The notes beneath the pieces are model-generated. The model had not been told where the DNA came from. It worked only from the letters and a program-made list of their open reading frames with translations, and ran no database searches. Positions 8,478-17,073 of a DNA stretch of 64,000 nt are shown here, one piece after another. This DNA comes from JACVRW01 sp963746825. Lineage in GTDB: Bacteria; Actinomycetota; Thermoleophilia; Solirubrobacterales; Thermoleophilaceae. The position numbers were made by a program, and so were the translations under genes. Position 1 is the first letter of the stretch. Each line of letters begins with the position of its first letter. The stretch covers positions 434,001-498,000 of the forward strand of contig CAVVCU010000007.1 of assembly GCA_963746825.1 (NCBI GenBank), in the 5' to 3' direction.

Positions 8478-9322
8478 CAGGGCAGATAGCCGGGCGCCAC
8501 GCCCTTGATCGCCCGCGTCATGGTGCTCCCGTAGTTGGCGTACAGATGGGTTGAGCCCTGAGGCAGGTAGCAGGCGTCGCCCGGGCCGAGCTCGAACACC
8601 GAACCCTGGTCGCCGGCCCACGCTCGCACGTGCAGGGTCCCGTCGACGACGTACATCAGCTCGTCGCCGCCGTGGGAGTGGACCTGCGAGACCTCCCCCG
8701 GGTTGAGCTCCAGCCGCATCGCAGTGAGCTGAGCCGTGCTGGAGATCACGCCGGCGAGCACGCCGAGGTCGCGCCGCCAGACCACGTTCTCGTCGCGCAC
8801 CACGGTCAGCGTCGGCGGCCGAGCCTTTGCGTCGGGCCAGGTGCCCAGCAGGTCGTCGTTCGCGTAGGAGGAGGTCTCGAGATATTCCTGCTCGCGCGCG
8901 TAGGCCCCGGTGCTGCCGGACGAGGGCGGGGGCGCGAGAAACTCGAGCACACGCAGGGGGTCGGGGCCGTGGGCGAACGCGTGGTGCCAGGTGCCCGCAC
9001 CGAAGGTCGCGCTCTGGCCGGCCTCGACCCTCTGCACCTCGCCCACCTCCGGGTTGGCCAGCACGAGCGTCCCGCTCAGCACGGTCAGCACCTCGTCGGC
9101 GCCGAAGATCGTCCGGTACTCCGGCGAGTGCGTGAACGACCCTCCCGGCGCCAGCCCGAAGATCAGGCAGTGGATCCGCTCGGTGGAGGCGTAGATCCAG
9201 TCAGCGACCTCCCCCGACTGCTCGTCGCCCCAGATGTGCCGGGTGACCGCCTGAGCGGAGATCAGCGCGGGCCCGTCGAACGTCGGGCGCGGGGACGGCG
9301 AGTAGGGGCGGTCCCCGCTCAG
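8477..9322 (-). CDS. Bicupin-domain protein with probable CTG start
   Basis: Two cupin barrels in tandem. The first has HSPEYRTIFGADEVLTVLSG and GTWHHAF; the second has VHSHGGDELMYVVDG and LPQGSTHLY, each with metal-type histidines. Coding sense continues upstream of the first GTG in frame (AQAVTRHIWGDEQSGE, DWIYASTERIHCLIFG) to CTG 9322, which overlaps the bglX stop as CTGA. There is no ATG, GTG or TTG in frame between, so CTG is the likely start; a hidden indel is the alternative. The length would be 281 residues. Function is unknown; it may be a sugar-related dioxygenase, isomerase or binding protein in the glucoside operon. Confidence 0.68.
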   Translation of the reverse strand: MSGDRPYSPSPRPTFDGPALISAQAVTRHIWGDEQSGEVADWIYASTERIHCLIFGLAPGGSFTHSPEYRTIFGADEVLTVLSGTLVLANPEVGEVQRVEAGQSATFGAGTWHHAFAHGPDPLRVLEFLAPPPSSGSTGAYAREQEYLETSSYANDDLLGTWPDAKARPPTLTVVRDENVVWRRDLGVLAGVISSTAQLTAMRLELNPGEVSQVHSHGGDELMYVVDGTLHVRAWAGDQGSVFELGPGDACYLPQGSTHLYANYGSTMTRAIKGVAPGYLP

Positions 9323-11667
9323 CGCCCTCGCGCCACCATCGCGCGGCCTCCGGTCACCCTGAACGTCTGGCGGTTGTCGGCCTCGCTCGACGTGTTGCCC
9401 ACGTACACGTTGATGCGCCCGTTCTCGACCACCAGCCGTCCGCGGTTGTCGTAGAACCCGACGTCGTCGCGGTCGAGCGTCCAGCTCACGGTCTTCGTCT
9501 GGCCGGGTGCGAGCGTCACCCGCGCGAAGCCCCGCAGGCGGCGCACCGGCTGCGAGATGCTCGCCACCGGATCGTTGATGTAGAGCTGCACCACCTCGTC
9601 ACCGGCCCGGGCGCCGGTGTTGGTCACCTCGGCGCTCACGGTCACGCTGCCCCGGCGGGCGTCCATCGTGGTCGAGCTCAGCCGCGCCGGCGAGATCTCG
9701 AACGTGGTGTAGCTCAGGCCAAAGCCGAACTCGTACAGCGGGTCACAGCTCTCGATGTCGCGGTGGCGCGAGTTGTACCTTGAGCCGACATCGCAGGGCC
9801 GGCCGGTGGGCTTGTGGTTGTAGAAGATCGGCACCTGGCCGACGTTGCGCGGAAAGCTCACCGGGAGCTTGCCGCCCGGGTTGACGTTGCCGTAGAGCAC
9901 GTCCGCCACCGCGTTGCCCGCCTCGACGCCCGGGAACCAGGCCTCGAGGATCGCGGGCGAGTCGGCGGCGACCTCCTCGAGCGTCAGCGGGCGCCCGTTG
10001 AACAGCACGACGGCAAAGGGCTTGCCGGTGGCCTTGATCGCCTCGATCAGCGCCTCCTGCTCGCCGGGCAGGTCGAGCATGGAGCGCGACTCCGCCTCTC
10101 CGCTCATCTCGCGGGTCTCACCGAGGGCGAGCACCACCTGATCGGCGGCCTGCGCGGCCGCCACCGCGGCCGGGAAGCCCTCCTCGGAGGCACACTCGTT
10201 CTCCGGGTCGTAGAGCTCGTTGTTGCTGATCGTGCAGCCCGGCGTGAACGTCGTATTGGCGTTCTGGGCCCGCATGCCGGCGAAGAGCGACACCGCGTCC
10301 TCGTCCTCGCCCCGGCCCCACCAGGGACCGAGCATGTCGTGGCCCGAGTCGCCCAGCGGGCCGATGATGGCCGTCGACTTCGAGGGGTCGAGCGGCAGCA
10401 GGCCGCCGTCGTTCTTCAGCAGCACCATCGAGCGCCCTGCCGCCCGGCGCGCCGCCGCGCGGTTCTCGGGCAGCAGCTGCTTGCCCTCGGCGGCGCCGAC
10501 GTCGACGTAGGGGTTCTCGAACAGCCCGGCCCGGAACTTGATCCGCAGGATGCGGCGTACCGCGTCGTCGATGCGGCGGATGGAAACGTCGCCGCTGGCC
10601 ACGAGCCGGCGGCCGAACTCTCGGTAGTTGGTGGACACCATCTCCGAGTCCGTGCCCGCGTTCAGAGCCAACCGCGCCGCCTCGCGGCCGTCCTCGGCCA
10701 CGCCGTGGCCGCACGGGCCCTCGTCCGGATCCACCGGCGGGCAGGCGCGCAGCTCGGCCACCGCCGTGTAGTCGCTCTCGACGAAGCCGTCGAAGCCCCA
10801 GCGCCGCTTGAGCACGTTGGTCTCCAGGTAGCGGTTCGCGCAACCCGGCACGCCGTTGATCGCGTTGAACGAGCACATCAGCGTGTCCGACCCGGCGTCG
10901 ATCGCGGCCTTGAAGGGGGGCAGGTAGAAGTTCCAGAGCCGCTGGATCGACATGTCGGTGGTGTTGTAGTCGCGGCCGGCGTCCGGCTCGCCGTAGGCGG
11001 CGAAGTGCTTGACGCTGGTCACGACCCTGTCCGGCGCGCTGTAGTCGTTGCCCTGCGCGGCCTTCACGCGCGCCGCGGCCATCACGGAGTTGAGGTACGG
11101 ATCCTCGCCGGCGGCCTCGGCGATGCGGCCCCAGCGCGGTTCGTGGGAGAGGTCGACCATCGGGCTGTAGATCTGCTTGAGCCCGACCGCCGCCGACTCG
11201 AAGGCACCGATGCGATGGTCGGCCGCGGCCACTCCGGGATCGAAGCTGCTCGCGGCGGCGAGCGGGATGGGGAAGATCGTGCGGAAGCCGTGGATCGTGT
11301 CGAAGGCGAAGAGGATGGGGATGCCCAACCGCGAGTTCTCGACCGCGTCGCGCTGGTAGCGGTTGATCAGCACGGGGTCGGTCTCGCTGAACACCGAGCC
11401 CACGGGCTTGCGTGCCTCCGTGGGGTCCTCCTTCATCTGACCGTCGGAGAGCAGGGTGAGCTGGTTGAGCTTCTCGTCGAGCGTCATGCGGCGGATGAGC
11501 GAGTCGATGCGCCGCTCCACGTTGCGGTCCAGCCGCTGCTTGACCGCCTGCAACGCGGCCCGGTCGCGGGTCGGCTTGGCCCCCGGAGCCCCGGACGCGG
11601 CTACGACCAGGCTCAGCAGGATGACTGCGGCAAGACCGAGTGCCTGCAGACGACGCGTTCCACTCAT
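9319..11667 (-). CDS. bglX: Secreted glycoside hydrolase family 3 beta-glucosidase (BglX-like)
   Basis: Extracytoplasmic enzyme releasing terminal beta-linked glucose. It has 782 residues: a signal peptide (about 1-28, hydrophobic LGLAAVILLSLVVAA), the GH3 N-terminal barrel with KHFAAYGEPDAGRDYN, the nucleophile region GFVESDYTAVAEL, a C-terminal alpha/beta domain (LLPLDPSKSTAIIGPLGD) and a fibronectin III-like tail. The ATG at 11667 is preferred to the GTG three bases upstream because GGGAGAGG lies seven bases before it. It is the first gene of a bglX-bicupin-ROK operon, an arrangement consistent with glucoside scavenging. The stop overlaps the bicupin start. Confidence 0.9.
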   Translation of the reverse strand: MSGTRRLQALGLAAVILLSLVVAASGAPGAKPTRDRAALQAVKQRLDRNVERRIDSLIRRMTLDEKLNQLTLLSDGQMKEDPTEARKPVGSVFSETDPVLINRYQRDAVENSRLGIPILFAFDTIHGFRTIFPIPLAAASSFDPGVAAADHRIGAFESAAVGLKQIYSPMVDLSHEPRWGRIAEAAGEDPYLNSVMAAARVKAAQGNDYSAPDRVVTSVKHFAAYGEPDAGRDYNTTDMSIQRLWNFYLPPFKAAIDAGSDTLMCSFNAINGVPGCANRYLETNVLKRRWGFDGFVESDYTAVAELRACPPVDPDEGPCGHGVAEDGREAARLALNAGTDSEMVSTNYREFGRRLVASGDVSIRRIDDAVRRILRIKFRAGLFENPYVDVGAAEGKQLLPENRAAARRAAGRSMVLLKNDGGLLPLDPSKSTAIIGPLGDSGHDMLGPWWGRGEDEDAVSLFAGMRAQNANTTFTPGCTISNNELYDPENECASEEGFPAAVAAAQAADQVVLALGETREMSGEAESRSMLDLPGEQEALIEAIKATGKPFAVVLFNGRPLTLEEVAADSPAILEAWFPGVEAGNAVADVLYGNVNPGGKLPVSFPRNVGQVPIFYNHKPTGRPCDVGSRYNSRHRDIESCDPLYEFGFGLSYTTFEISPARLSSTTMDARRGSVTVSAEVTNTGARAGDEVVQLYINDPVASISQPVRRLRGFARVTLAPGQTKTVSWTLDRDDVGFYDNRGRLVVENGRINVYVGNTSSEADNRQTFRVTGGRAMVARGR

Positions 11668-11733
11668 CACTTGACCTCTCCCCCCGCGGACGACGTTCTG
11701 GGGCGGGTTATATCTCAGAGCGAAGGCGCTGCG

Positions 11734-12390
11734 TCAGGTGACCAGCGTGATCGCGCCGGCGGCGATGAAGCTCGCCGCCCAGAGGTGGTCGGAGTTGATC
11801 CAGGCCTTGCGCAGGATCCGCACGCCGAGCTTGTCGTAGACCAGCAGCGCCACCACTCCCATCACCAGCAGCATCGCGCCCACGTGCAGCGACACGGCGA
11901 GCAGCGTTTCGGGGACCGACAGGGTGCCGAGGCCCATCTCCTCCACGGCGTGGGAGTGCGTCTCGCCCGCCGACGCCTCCGCCGCCCCGGTGCCGATCAG
12001 CACCGGCGCCACCATCAGCCCCGCCCCGTGCGCCGTCGACATGAGGAACGACCACACGGTCAGCTCCTTGCGGTTCACGCGCCCCTTGACCCAGCGAAAG
12101 TGAGCCCGCGGCTTGGCGAAGCGAAAGATCCCGAAGGCGATCAGCACCACGGCGGCGGCGATGTGCAGCACGGTCGAGTCGGTGAGCACCCCGAGGCCGA
12201 TCACCAGCGCGGCCACGAGCGCGATCGACAGCTCGTGGCCCACGGCGATCGGCATCAGCGCCCGGGTGACCGAGCGCCGGTCGCGGTCCTGCATGCCCAG
12301 CGACACCGCGAACAGCCAGCCCATGGCTGGATTCAGCCCGTGGTAGGCGCCGAGGCCCGCCATGACCAGCCATGGCCAGAGGCCCTCCAC
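11734..12390 (-). CDS. Multi-pass membrane protein with conserved-looking intramembrane histidines
   Basis: A 218-residue protein with about six hydrophobic helices and no family recognised with confidence. Histidines recur within or beside helices (YHGLNPAMGW, AVGHELSI, STAHGAGLM, SLHVGAMLL), and a loop reads ETHSHAVEE. Such a pattern occurs in metal transporters of the NicO/UreH/LysE type, so a metal (for example copper) supply role for the neighbouring oxidase is a hypothesis. The GTG start is four bases after the stop of the methanethiol oxidase gene, so the two are surely co-transcribed. No His-x4-Asp-His nickel-transporter motif is seen. Confidence 0.6.
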   Translation of the reverse strand: MEGLWPWLVMAGLGAYHGLNPAMGWLFAVSLGMQDRDRRSVTRALMPIAVGHELSIALVAALVIGLGVLTDSTVLHIAAAVVLIAFGIFRFAKPRAHFRWVKGRVNRKELTVWSFLMSTAHGAGLMVAPVLIGTGAAEASAGETHSHAVEEMGLGTLSVPETLLAVSLHVGAMLLVMGVVALLVYDKLGVRILRKAWINSDHLWAASFIAAGAITLVT

Positions 12391-12394
12391 CGTT

Positions 12395-13795
12395 CTAGTC
12401 GGGGAAGCAGTACGAGTCCGAGGAGGCGTCCCCGCCCTCGAGGCGTACCTGGTGCGGGCGCTCTCCGTCGAACTCCACGAAGATGTCCGGGTCGAGCGAC
12501 AGGCCGCCGCCCTCCGGCGCGTCGAGCCGCGTGAGCCAGCCGTCGACGCCCTCGGGATAGAACTGCGCGTCCCAGGAGGCGTAGAGCGAGTTGGTCAGGT
12601 AGACCCGCCGCCCGTCGCGCGACACCTCCACCATCTGCGGCCCGCCGTTCACCGGGCCGGCGGCGGGGTGCGCGGCGCGCTGCACGATCCCGCCGAGCCG
12701 TACCGAGCCGGTCTCGCGCGGGTTGTGGGGGTCGGAGACGTCGAAGCGCTTCAGCTCGCCCGTTCCCCAGGCCGACACGAACAGATCCTTGTCGTCCACC
12801 GACAGGTCGATGTCGGTGATCAGCGGGGGCACGGCGCCGAAGGGCTTGAGCGCGGGCGGGAGCTGGTCCTCCTCGGCCGGCTCGGCCGGGATCGAGATCA
12901 CCTTCCTGACCGAGACGCTGCCGTCGTCGGCGCGCTCCCACAGGTACACCGAGGCCGACAGGTCGGCCGTTGACACCACCACGCCCACGAAGCCGTAGGT
13001 CTTGTTCGGGTTGTGCGCCGGGCGCAGCTCGAGCACCATCTGCTGGTCGGCGCCCAGGTCCACGGCCTGGCGGTGGGAGCGCGACTCCAGATCCCACACG
13101 TGCAGATGGTGGCCGTACTTGCCGCCCAGGAGCAGCTCGGGATTCACCCCGTCCTCCACCATGTTGGGCGTGCCCCACTCGCTGGAGATGAGCGTGCCGT
13201 AGTTGAGGTGCCACCAGAAGTCGTAGGCCAGCTCCTGGGGACCGCGGTCGTTCTCCCACGCGTGCTTCACGTCGAAGTCCTCGTGGTCGAGCAGGAAGAT
13301 CCCGCCCGGCCCGTCGCCGTCGGGAGCGCCGAGCGCCGACACGTAGATCCCGTCGGGGCCGCAGTGGATGGTGTGCGGGCGGCTGTAGCCGGTCTTTCGC
13401 TCGATCTCCTCGCGCTCGATCACCTTCACGATCTCGGGCCGGTGGCGATCGGCCTTTGTGTCGATCACGTGGATGCGCGAGGAGCGCAGGCCGGGCACCA
13501 GCAGGTAGCGCCGTTCCACATGCGGGTGCGCGGCCCACGGGCAGAGCGCGGAGGAGCACGCGTTCCAGCCGAAGTGGTGGAGCTCGTCGCCCACGTTGGG
13601 CATGTCCACGCGGCCGACGAGCTGGCCGAAGGTGGACGAGCCGGGCTCGACGTCCAGCACCGAGAGCGCGTCGGGAGCGCTGTCGCCGTTGGTACCCGTG
13701 TTCAGGGTGGCCACGTAGGCCAGGGTTTCGGGCGGGGCCTGCTGGGCCTCGCCGGGGGACGCGTAGAAGGTGGGATCGGGCTTGAGAAGAGCCAT
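12395..13795 (-). CDS. Methanethiol oxidase (selenium-binding protein SBP56 family)
   Basis: A 466-residue SBP56 protein. In characterised members this enzyme oxidises methanethiol with O2 to formaldehyde, H2O2 and hydrogen sulfide, and it needs copper. Family hallmarks are LAYVATLNTG near the N-terminus, GDELHHFGWNACSSALC, SRPHTIHCGPDGIYVSALG, WHLNYGTLISSEWGTPNM, GHHLHVWDL and the C-terminal GPQMVEVSRDGRRVYLTNS. Several histidines and cysteines in these motifs are candidate metal ligands. No signal peptide is seen. TAGATT lies five bases before the ATG, suggesting leaderless transcription. It is divergent from the peroxiredoxin/persulfide dioxygenase operon, which would process its H2O2 and sulfide products. 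Confidence 0.9.
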   Translation of the reverse strand: MALLKPDPTFYASPGEAQQAPPETLAYVATLNTGTNGDSAPDALSVLDVEPGSSTFGQLVGRVDMPNVGDELHHFGWNACSSALCPWAAHPHVERRYLLVPGLRSSRIHVIDTKADRHRPEIVKVIEREEIERKTGYSRPHTIHCGPDGIYVSALGAPDGDGPGGIFLLDHEDFDVKHAWENDRGPQELAYDFWWHLNYGTLISSEWGTPNMVEDGVNPELLLGGKYGHHLHVWDLESRSHRQAVDLGADQQMVLELRPAHNPNKTYGFVGVVVSTADLSASVYLWERADDGSVSVRKVISIPAEPAEEDQLPPALKPFGAVPPLITDIDLSVDDKDLFVSAWGTGELKRFDVSDPHNPRETGSVRLGGIVQRAAHPAAGPVNGGPQMVEVSRDGRRVYLTNSLYASWDAQFYPEGVDGWLTRLDAPEGGGLSLDPDIFVEFDGERPHQVRLEGGDASSDSYCFPD

Positions 13796-13807
13796 GGGCG
13801 AATCTAA

Positions 13808-13829
13808 CCAAAATGGCTAGTGTTTTTGG
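13808..13829. promoter_or_regulatory. Inverted repeat CCAAAA-N10-TTTTGG between methanethiol oxidase and peroxiredoxin genes
   Basis: CCAAAA at 13808-13813 and TTTTGG at 13824-13829 form a two-fold symmetric site in an unusually AT-rich 70-base divergent intergenic region. It touches the -10-like TAGATT of the methanethiol oxidase gene. A shared regulator that couples the two sulfur operons is a reasonable guess; no regulator gene is adjacent. Confidence 0.35.
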
Positions 13830-13868
13830 GGGATTTACACCGCACGACAACAGCAGGAGGATGTGGCA

Positions 13869-14528
13869 ATGGCTCTGACAATCGGCGACACCGCCCCCGA
13901 CTTCGAGGCCGACTCGAGCGAGGGCCGGATCTCCTTCCACGACTGGCTCGGCGACTCGTGGGCCGTGCTCTTCTCGCACCCGCGCAACTTCACCCCCGTC
14001 TGCACCACGGAGCTGGGCTACATGGCCAGCATCAAGCCCGAGTTCGAGAGCCGGGGCGTGAAGGTGATCGGCCTCTCCGTCGATCCGGTCGAGAACCACG
14101 CCAAGTGGGCCGCCGACATCGAGGAGACCCAGGGCACGGCGCCCAACTACCCGATCATCGCCGACAGCGACTTCGAGGTGTCCAAGGCCTTCGGCATGCT
14201 CCCCGCCGACGTGAGCGGCGACCCGACCGAGCGCACGCCGGCCGACAACGCGACCGTGCGTAACGTCTTCGTGATCGGCCCCGACAAGAAGATCAAGCTG
14301 GTGCTGGTGTATCCGATGACCACCGGCCGCAACTTCGACGAGGTCCTGCGGGTGATCGACTCGCTGCGGCTGACCGCCGAGCACCGCGTGGCCACGCCCG
14401 CGCAGTGGCAGGAGGGCGACGACGTGATCATCGCCGGCTCGGTGTCCGACGACGAGGCGCGTGAGATCTATCCCGACGGCTGGGACTCGCCGCGGCCCTA
14501 CATCCGGATCGTTCCCCAGCCCAGCTGA
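13869..14528 (+). CDS. 1-Cys peroxiredoxin (Prx6 type)
   Basis: Thiol peroxidase reducing H2O2 or alkyl hydroperoxides. It has 219 residues with the peroxidatic motif HPRNFTPVCTTELGYM (Cys at about residue 48) and the long C-terminal extension of the Prx6 class (DVIIAGSVSDDEAREIYPDG, PYIRIVPQ). The ATG at 13869 follows AGGAGG by eight bases. The next gene, the persulfide dioxygenase fusion, starts only 19 bases after its stop. Placed opposite a methanethiol oxidase, which yields H2O2, a protective role in that pathway is likely (inference). Confidence 0.92.
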   Translation: MALTIGDTAPDFEADSSEGRISFHDWLGDSWAVLFSHPRNFTPVCTTELGYMASIKPEFESRGVKVIGLSVDPVENHAKWAADIEETQGTAPNYPIIADSDFEVSKAFGMLPADVSGDPTERTPADNATVRNVFVIGPDKKIKLVLVYPMTTGRNFDEVLRVIDSLRLTAEHRVATPAQWQEGDDVIIAGSVSDDEAREIYPDGWDSPRPYIRIVPQPS

Positions 14529-14547
14529 GGGGGCAGCGGCAGCCGAG

Positions 14548-17073
14548 GTGATCCTCAAGCAGTATTACCTCGGCTGTCTTGCCCATGCCTCCTACCTGAT
14601 CGCCGACGAGGAGAGCGGCCAGGCGGCGGTGGTCGACCCCCAGCGCGACGTCGACGCCTACGTCGACGACGCGCACCGGCTCGGCTGTTCGGTGGGGCAC
14701 GTGTTCCTGACCCACTTCCACGCCGACTTCATCGCCGGACACCTCGAGTTGCGCGACCGCGAGGGGGCGCGCATCTATCTGGGAGCGCACGCGGCCGCCG
14801 ACTACGACTTCGCGTCGCTCGGCGACCGCGATTCGGTGAGCCTGGGGCAGGTCCGGCTCGAGGTGCTCGAGACCCCGGGGCACTCGCCCGAGTCGATCTC
14901 GATCCTCGTGTACGACCTCAGCGAGGACGAGCGGCACCCTCACGCCGTGCTGAGCGGTGACACGCTCTTCATCGGCGACGTCGGCCGCCCCGATCTGCGC
15001 GCCTCGCTCGGCTGGAGCGCGGAGCAGCTCGGCGGCCTGCTCTACGACTCGCTGCACGCCAAGCTGCTCAAGCTGCCCGACCAGACCCTGGTCTACCCGG
15101 CGCACGGTGCGGGCTCGCTGTGCGGCAAGAACCTGAGCACCGACACCGTCTCCTCGATCGGGGTGCAGCGGCGCTACAACTACGCGCTACAGCCGATGAG
15201 CCGCGACGAGTTCGTGCGGGTGATCACGGCCGAGCAGCCCGACACGCCGGACTACTTCAGCTACGACGCCCTGCTCAACACCCAGGAGCGCCCGACGCTC
15301 GAGCAGGCTTTGGGACAGGAGCTGAGGCAGCTCTCGCTCGACGAGGTCCTCGCGCTCGAGACCGAGGGAGCGCAGCTGCTCGACACGCGCGACCCGGCCG
15401 ACTTCGCCGGAGCTCACCTTCCGGGCAGCCTCAACGTCGGCCTCAACGGCAGCTACGCCACATGGGCCGGGACCATCCTCGACCGCGAGCACCCCATCGT
15501 CATCATCGCCGACCCCGGCCGAGAGCAGGAGGCGGCGATGCGGCTGGGGCGAATCGGGTTCGACATCGTGCTCGGCCACCTCGCGGGCGGCATGCAGGCG
15601 GCCGGCCTGCGCGACGAGGTGGTGGGGCGCACCGAGCGCATCACCGCGGCCACGCTCGCCGAGCAGCTCGGCTCGCCCGGCGCGCCGGTGGTGCTCGACG
15701 TGCGGACCGAGAGCGAGTGGCACGCGGAGCGCATCGACGGCAGCCTGAACATCCCGCTGAGCCGCCTCGACCAGCGCATGGACGAGGTTCCCCGTGACCG
15801 TCGAGTGGTGGTGCACTGCGAGACCGGCTACCGCTCCACCATCGCCGTGAGCCTCCTCCGCAGCCACGGATTCGAGGACCTGGCCGACCTCGTCGGCGGC
15901 TTCGGCGCCTGGCTGGCCTCCCGTCCCAACGGGGGCAGGCGCGCCGGGCGGGCACCCGCCGGGCCGGTGGCGGAGCGGCTCCCGGCGGCGGTGGCCAAGC
16001 ATCCCTCGCTCGTGGTCTGGACGGAGGATCCGCTCAACCTCGAGACGCCGCTCGATCTGCTGTGCGAGTCCCCCACCACGCCCACCGACCTGTTCTACGT
16101 GCGCAACCACGGGCCGGTGCCGGAGCTGGATCCCGCCTCCTACCGGCTCGAGGTCAACGGCATGGTGCAGTCGCCGCTGCGGCTCTCCCTCGGGGACCTG
16201 CGGCGGCGCTTCGAGCGGGTGGAGCTGAGCGCGACGCTCACCTGCGCGGGCAACCGGCGCAGCGAGCTCAACGCCGTCGATCCCATACCCGGTCAGGTGC
16301 CCTGGGGCCCCGGCGCGACGGGGAACGCGGTGTGGGGCGGCGTCCGCCTCCGCGACGTGCTGGAGGCCGCCGGGCTGGACGCGCGGGCGGGCCACGTGGC
16401 CTTCACCGGCCTAGACCAGTGCGCGGAGGAGGGCGAGCTGCTCGAGTTCGGGGGCTCGGTCCCGGTCGAGAAGGCGCTCGGACCGGAGGTGCTGCTGGCC
16501 GATGAGATGAACGGCGGGCCGTTGCCCCCCGCGCACGGGTTTCCGTTGCGCGTGGTGGTGCCCGGGTACGTCGGCGCCCGCAGCGTGAAGTGGCTCGCGG
16601 CCATCACCGTCCAGGGCGAGCCGTCGGCGAACTACTTCCAGGCCCGCACCTACCGGCTCTACCCCGCGCGCGTGAGAGACGAGGCAACGACGGGCGAGCA
16701 CGGCTTCGCGCTCGGCGAGCTGCCCGTGACCTGCGCGGTATCCAGTCCGGCCGACGGCGAGGTGCTGTCGCAGACCAGCGTGGTGGCCCGCGGCTACGCG
16801 CTCACCGGGGGCACGCGCCGCATCGAGCAGGTCGAGGTCTCACTCGACGCCGGCACCACCTTTCAGGCCGCCGAGCTGCTCGACGACGACGGGCCGGCGA
16901 GCTGGCGGCTGTGGCGGGCCGAGCTCGAGGTCGGGCCGGGCCCGTGCGAGCTCGTGGTGCGCGCGTGGGACTCGGCTGCCGCCACCCAGCCCAAGGACCC
17001 CGCCGACGTCTGGAACCTCAAGGGCTACATGAACAACGCCTGGCACCGGGTGAGCTTCACCGTCAGCGGATGA
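14548..17073 (+). CDS. Persulfide dioxygenase - rhodanese - rhodanese - sulfite oxidase fusion protein
   Basis: An 841-residue cytoplasmic-type protein (no signal peptide). Residues 1-235 are an ETHE1-like metallo-beta-lactamase fold: THFHADFIAGH (His56, His58, Asp60), TPGHSPES (His112) and SGDTLF (Asp138), matching the iron ligands of persulfide dioxygenase. Residues 265-360 are a rhodanese whose catalytic Cys is absent (IIADPGREQ). Residues 365-458 are a second rhodanese with Cys424 in VVHCETGYRS. After a basic linker (460-484) comes a sulfite-oxidase molybdopterin domain with Cys566 (SATLTCAGNRR) and a dimerisation domain to the end. The predicted route is persulfide or thiosulfate to sulfite to sulfate. 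No stop codon occurs in any forward frame from 15851 to 16020, so the joining of rhodanese to sulfite oxidase is not explained by one indel. GTG 14548 gives the usual family N-terminus. Confidence 0.9.
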   Translation: MILKQYYLGCLAHASYLIADEESGQAAVVDPQRDVDAYVDDAHRLGCSVGHVFLTHFHADFIAGHLELRDREGARIYLGAHAAADYDFASLGDRDSVSLGQVRLEVLETPGHSPESISILVYDLSEDERHPHAVLSGDTLFIGDVGRPDLRASLGWSAEQLGGLLYDSLHAKLLKLPDQTLVYPAHGAGSLCGKNLSTDTVSSIGVQRRYNYALQPMSRDEFVRVITAEQPDTPDYFSYDALLNTQERPTLEQALGQELRQLSLDEVLALETEGAQLLDTRDPADFAGAHLPGSLNVGLNGSYATWAGTILDREHPIVIIADPGREQEAAMRLGRIGFDIVLGHLAGGMQAAGLRDEVVGRTERITAATLAEQLGSPGAPVVLDVRTESEWHAERIDGSLNIPLSRLDQRMDEVPRDRRVVVHCETGYRSTIAVSLLRSHGFEDLADLVGGFGAWLASRPNGGRRAGRAPAGPVAERLPAAVAKHPSLVVWTEDPLNLETPLDLLCESPTTPTDLFYVRNHGPVPELDPASYRLEVNGMVQSPLRLSLGDLRRRFERVELSATLTCAGNRRSELNAVDPIPGQVPWGPGATGNAVWGGVRLRDVLEAAGLDARAGHVAFTGLDQCAEEGELLEFGGSVPVEKALGPEVLLADEMNGGPLPPAHGFPLRVVVPGYVGARSVKWLAAITVQGEPSANYFQARTYRLYPARVRDEATTGEHGFALGELPVTCAVSSPADGEVLSQTSVVARGYALTGGTRRIEQVEVSLDAGTTFQAAELLDDDGPASWRLWRAELEVGPGPCELVVRAWDSAAATQPKDPADVWNLKGYMNNAWHRVSFTVSG

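Noticed and set aside
9814..12534. A 906-codon open frame on the plus strand
   Set aside because: It is the antisense shadow of bglX and the membrane/SBP56 genes: His/Arg/Gly-rich with no domains, as expected in very GC-rich DNA.
14461..14547. Extended N-terminus of the sulfur fusion protein overlapping peroxiredoxin
   Set aside because: The upstream codons are in a shadow frame of the peroxiredoxin gene; family N-termini start at the GTG 14548 (MILKQYYLG).
15460..16000. The sulfite-oxidase fusion as a frameshift artefact like others in the contig
   Set aside because: No stop codon exists in any forward frame between 15851 and 16020, and the frame is continuous with conserved sequence on both sides, so one indel cannot create the fusion.
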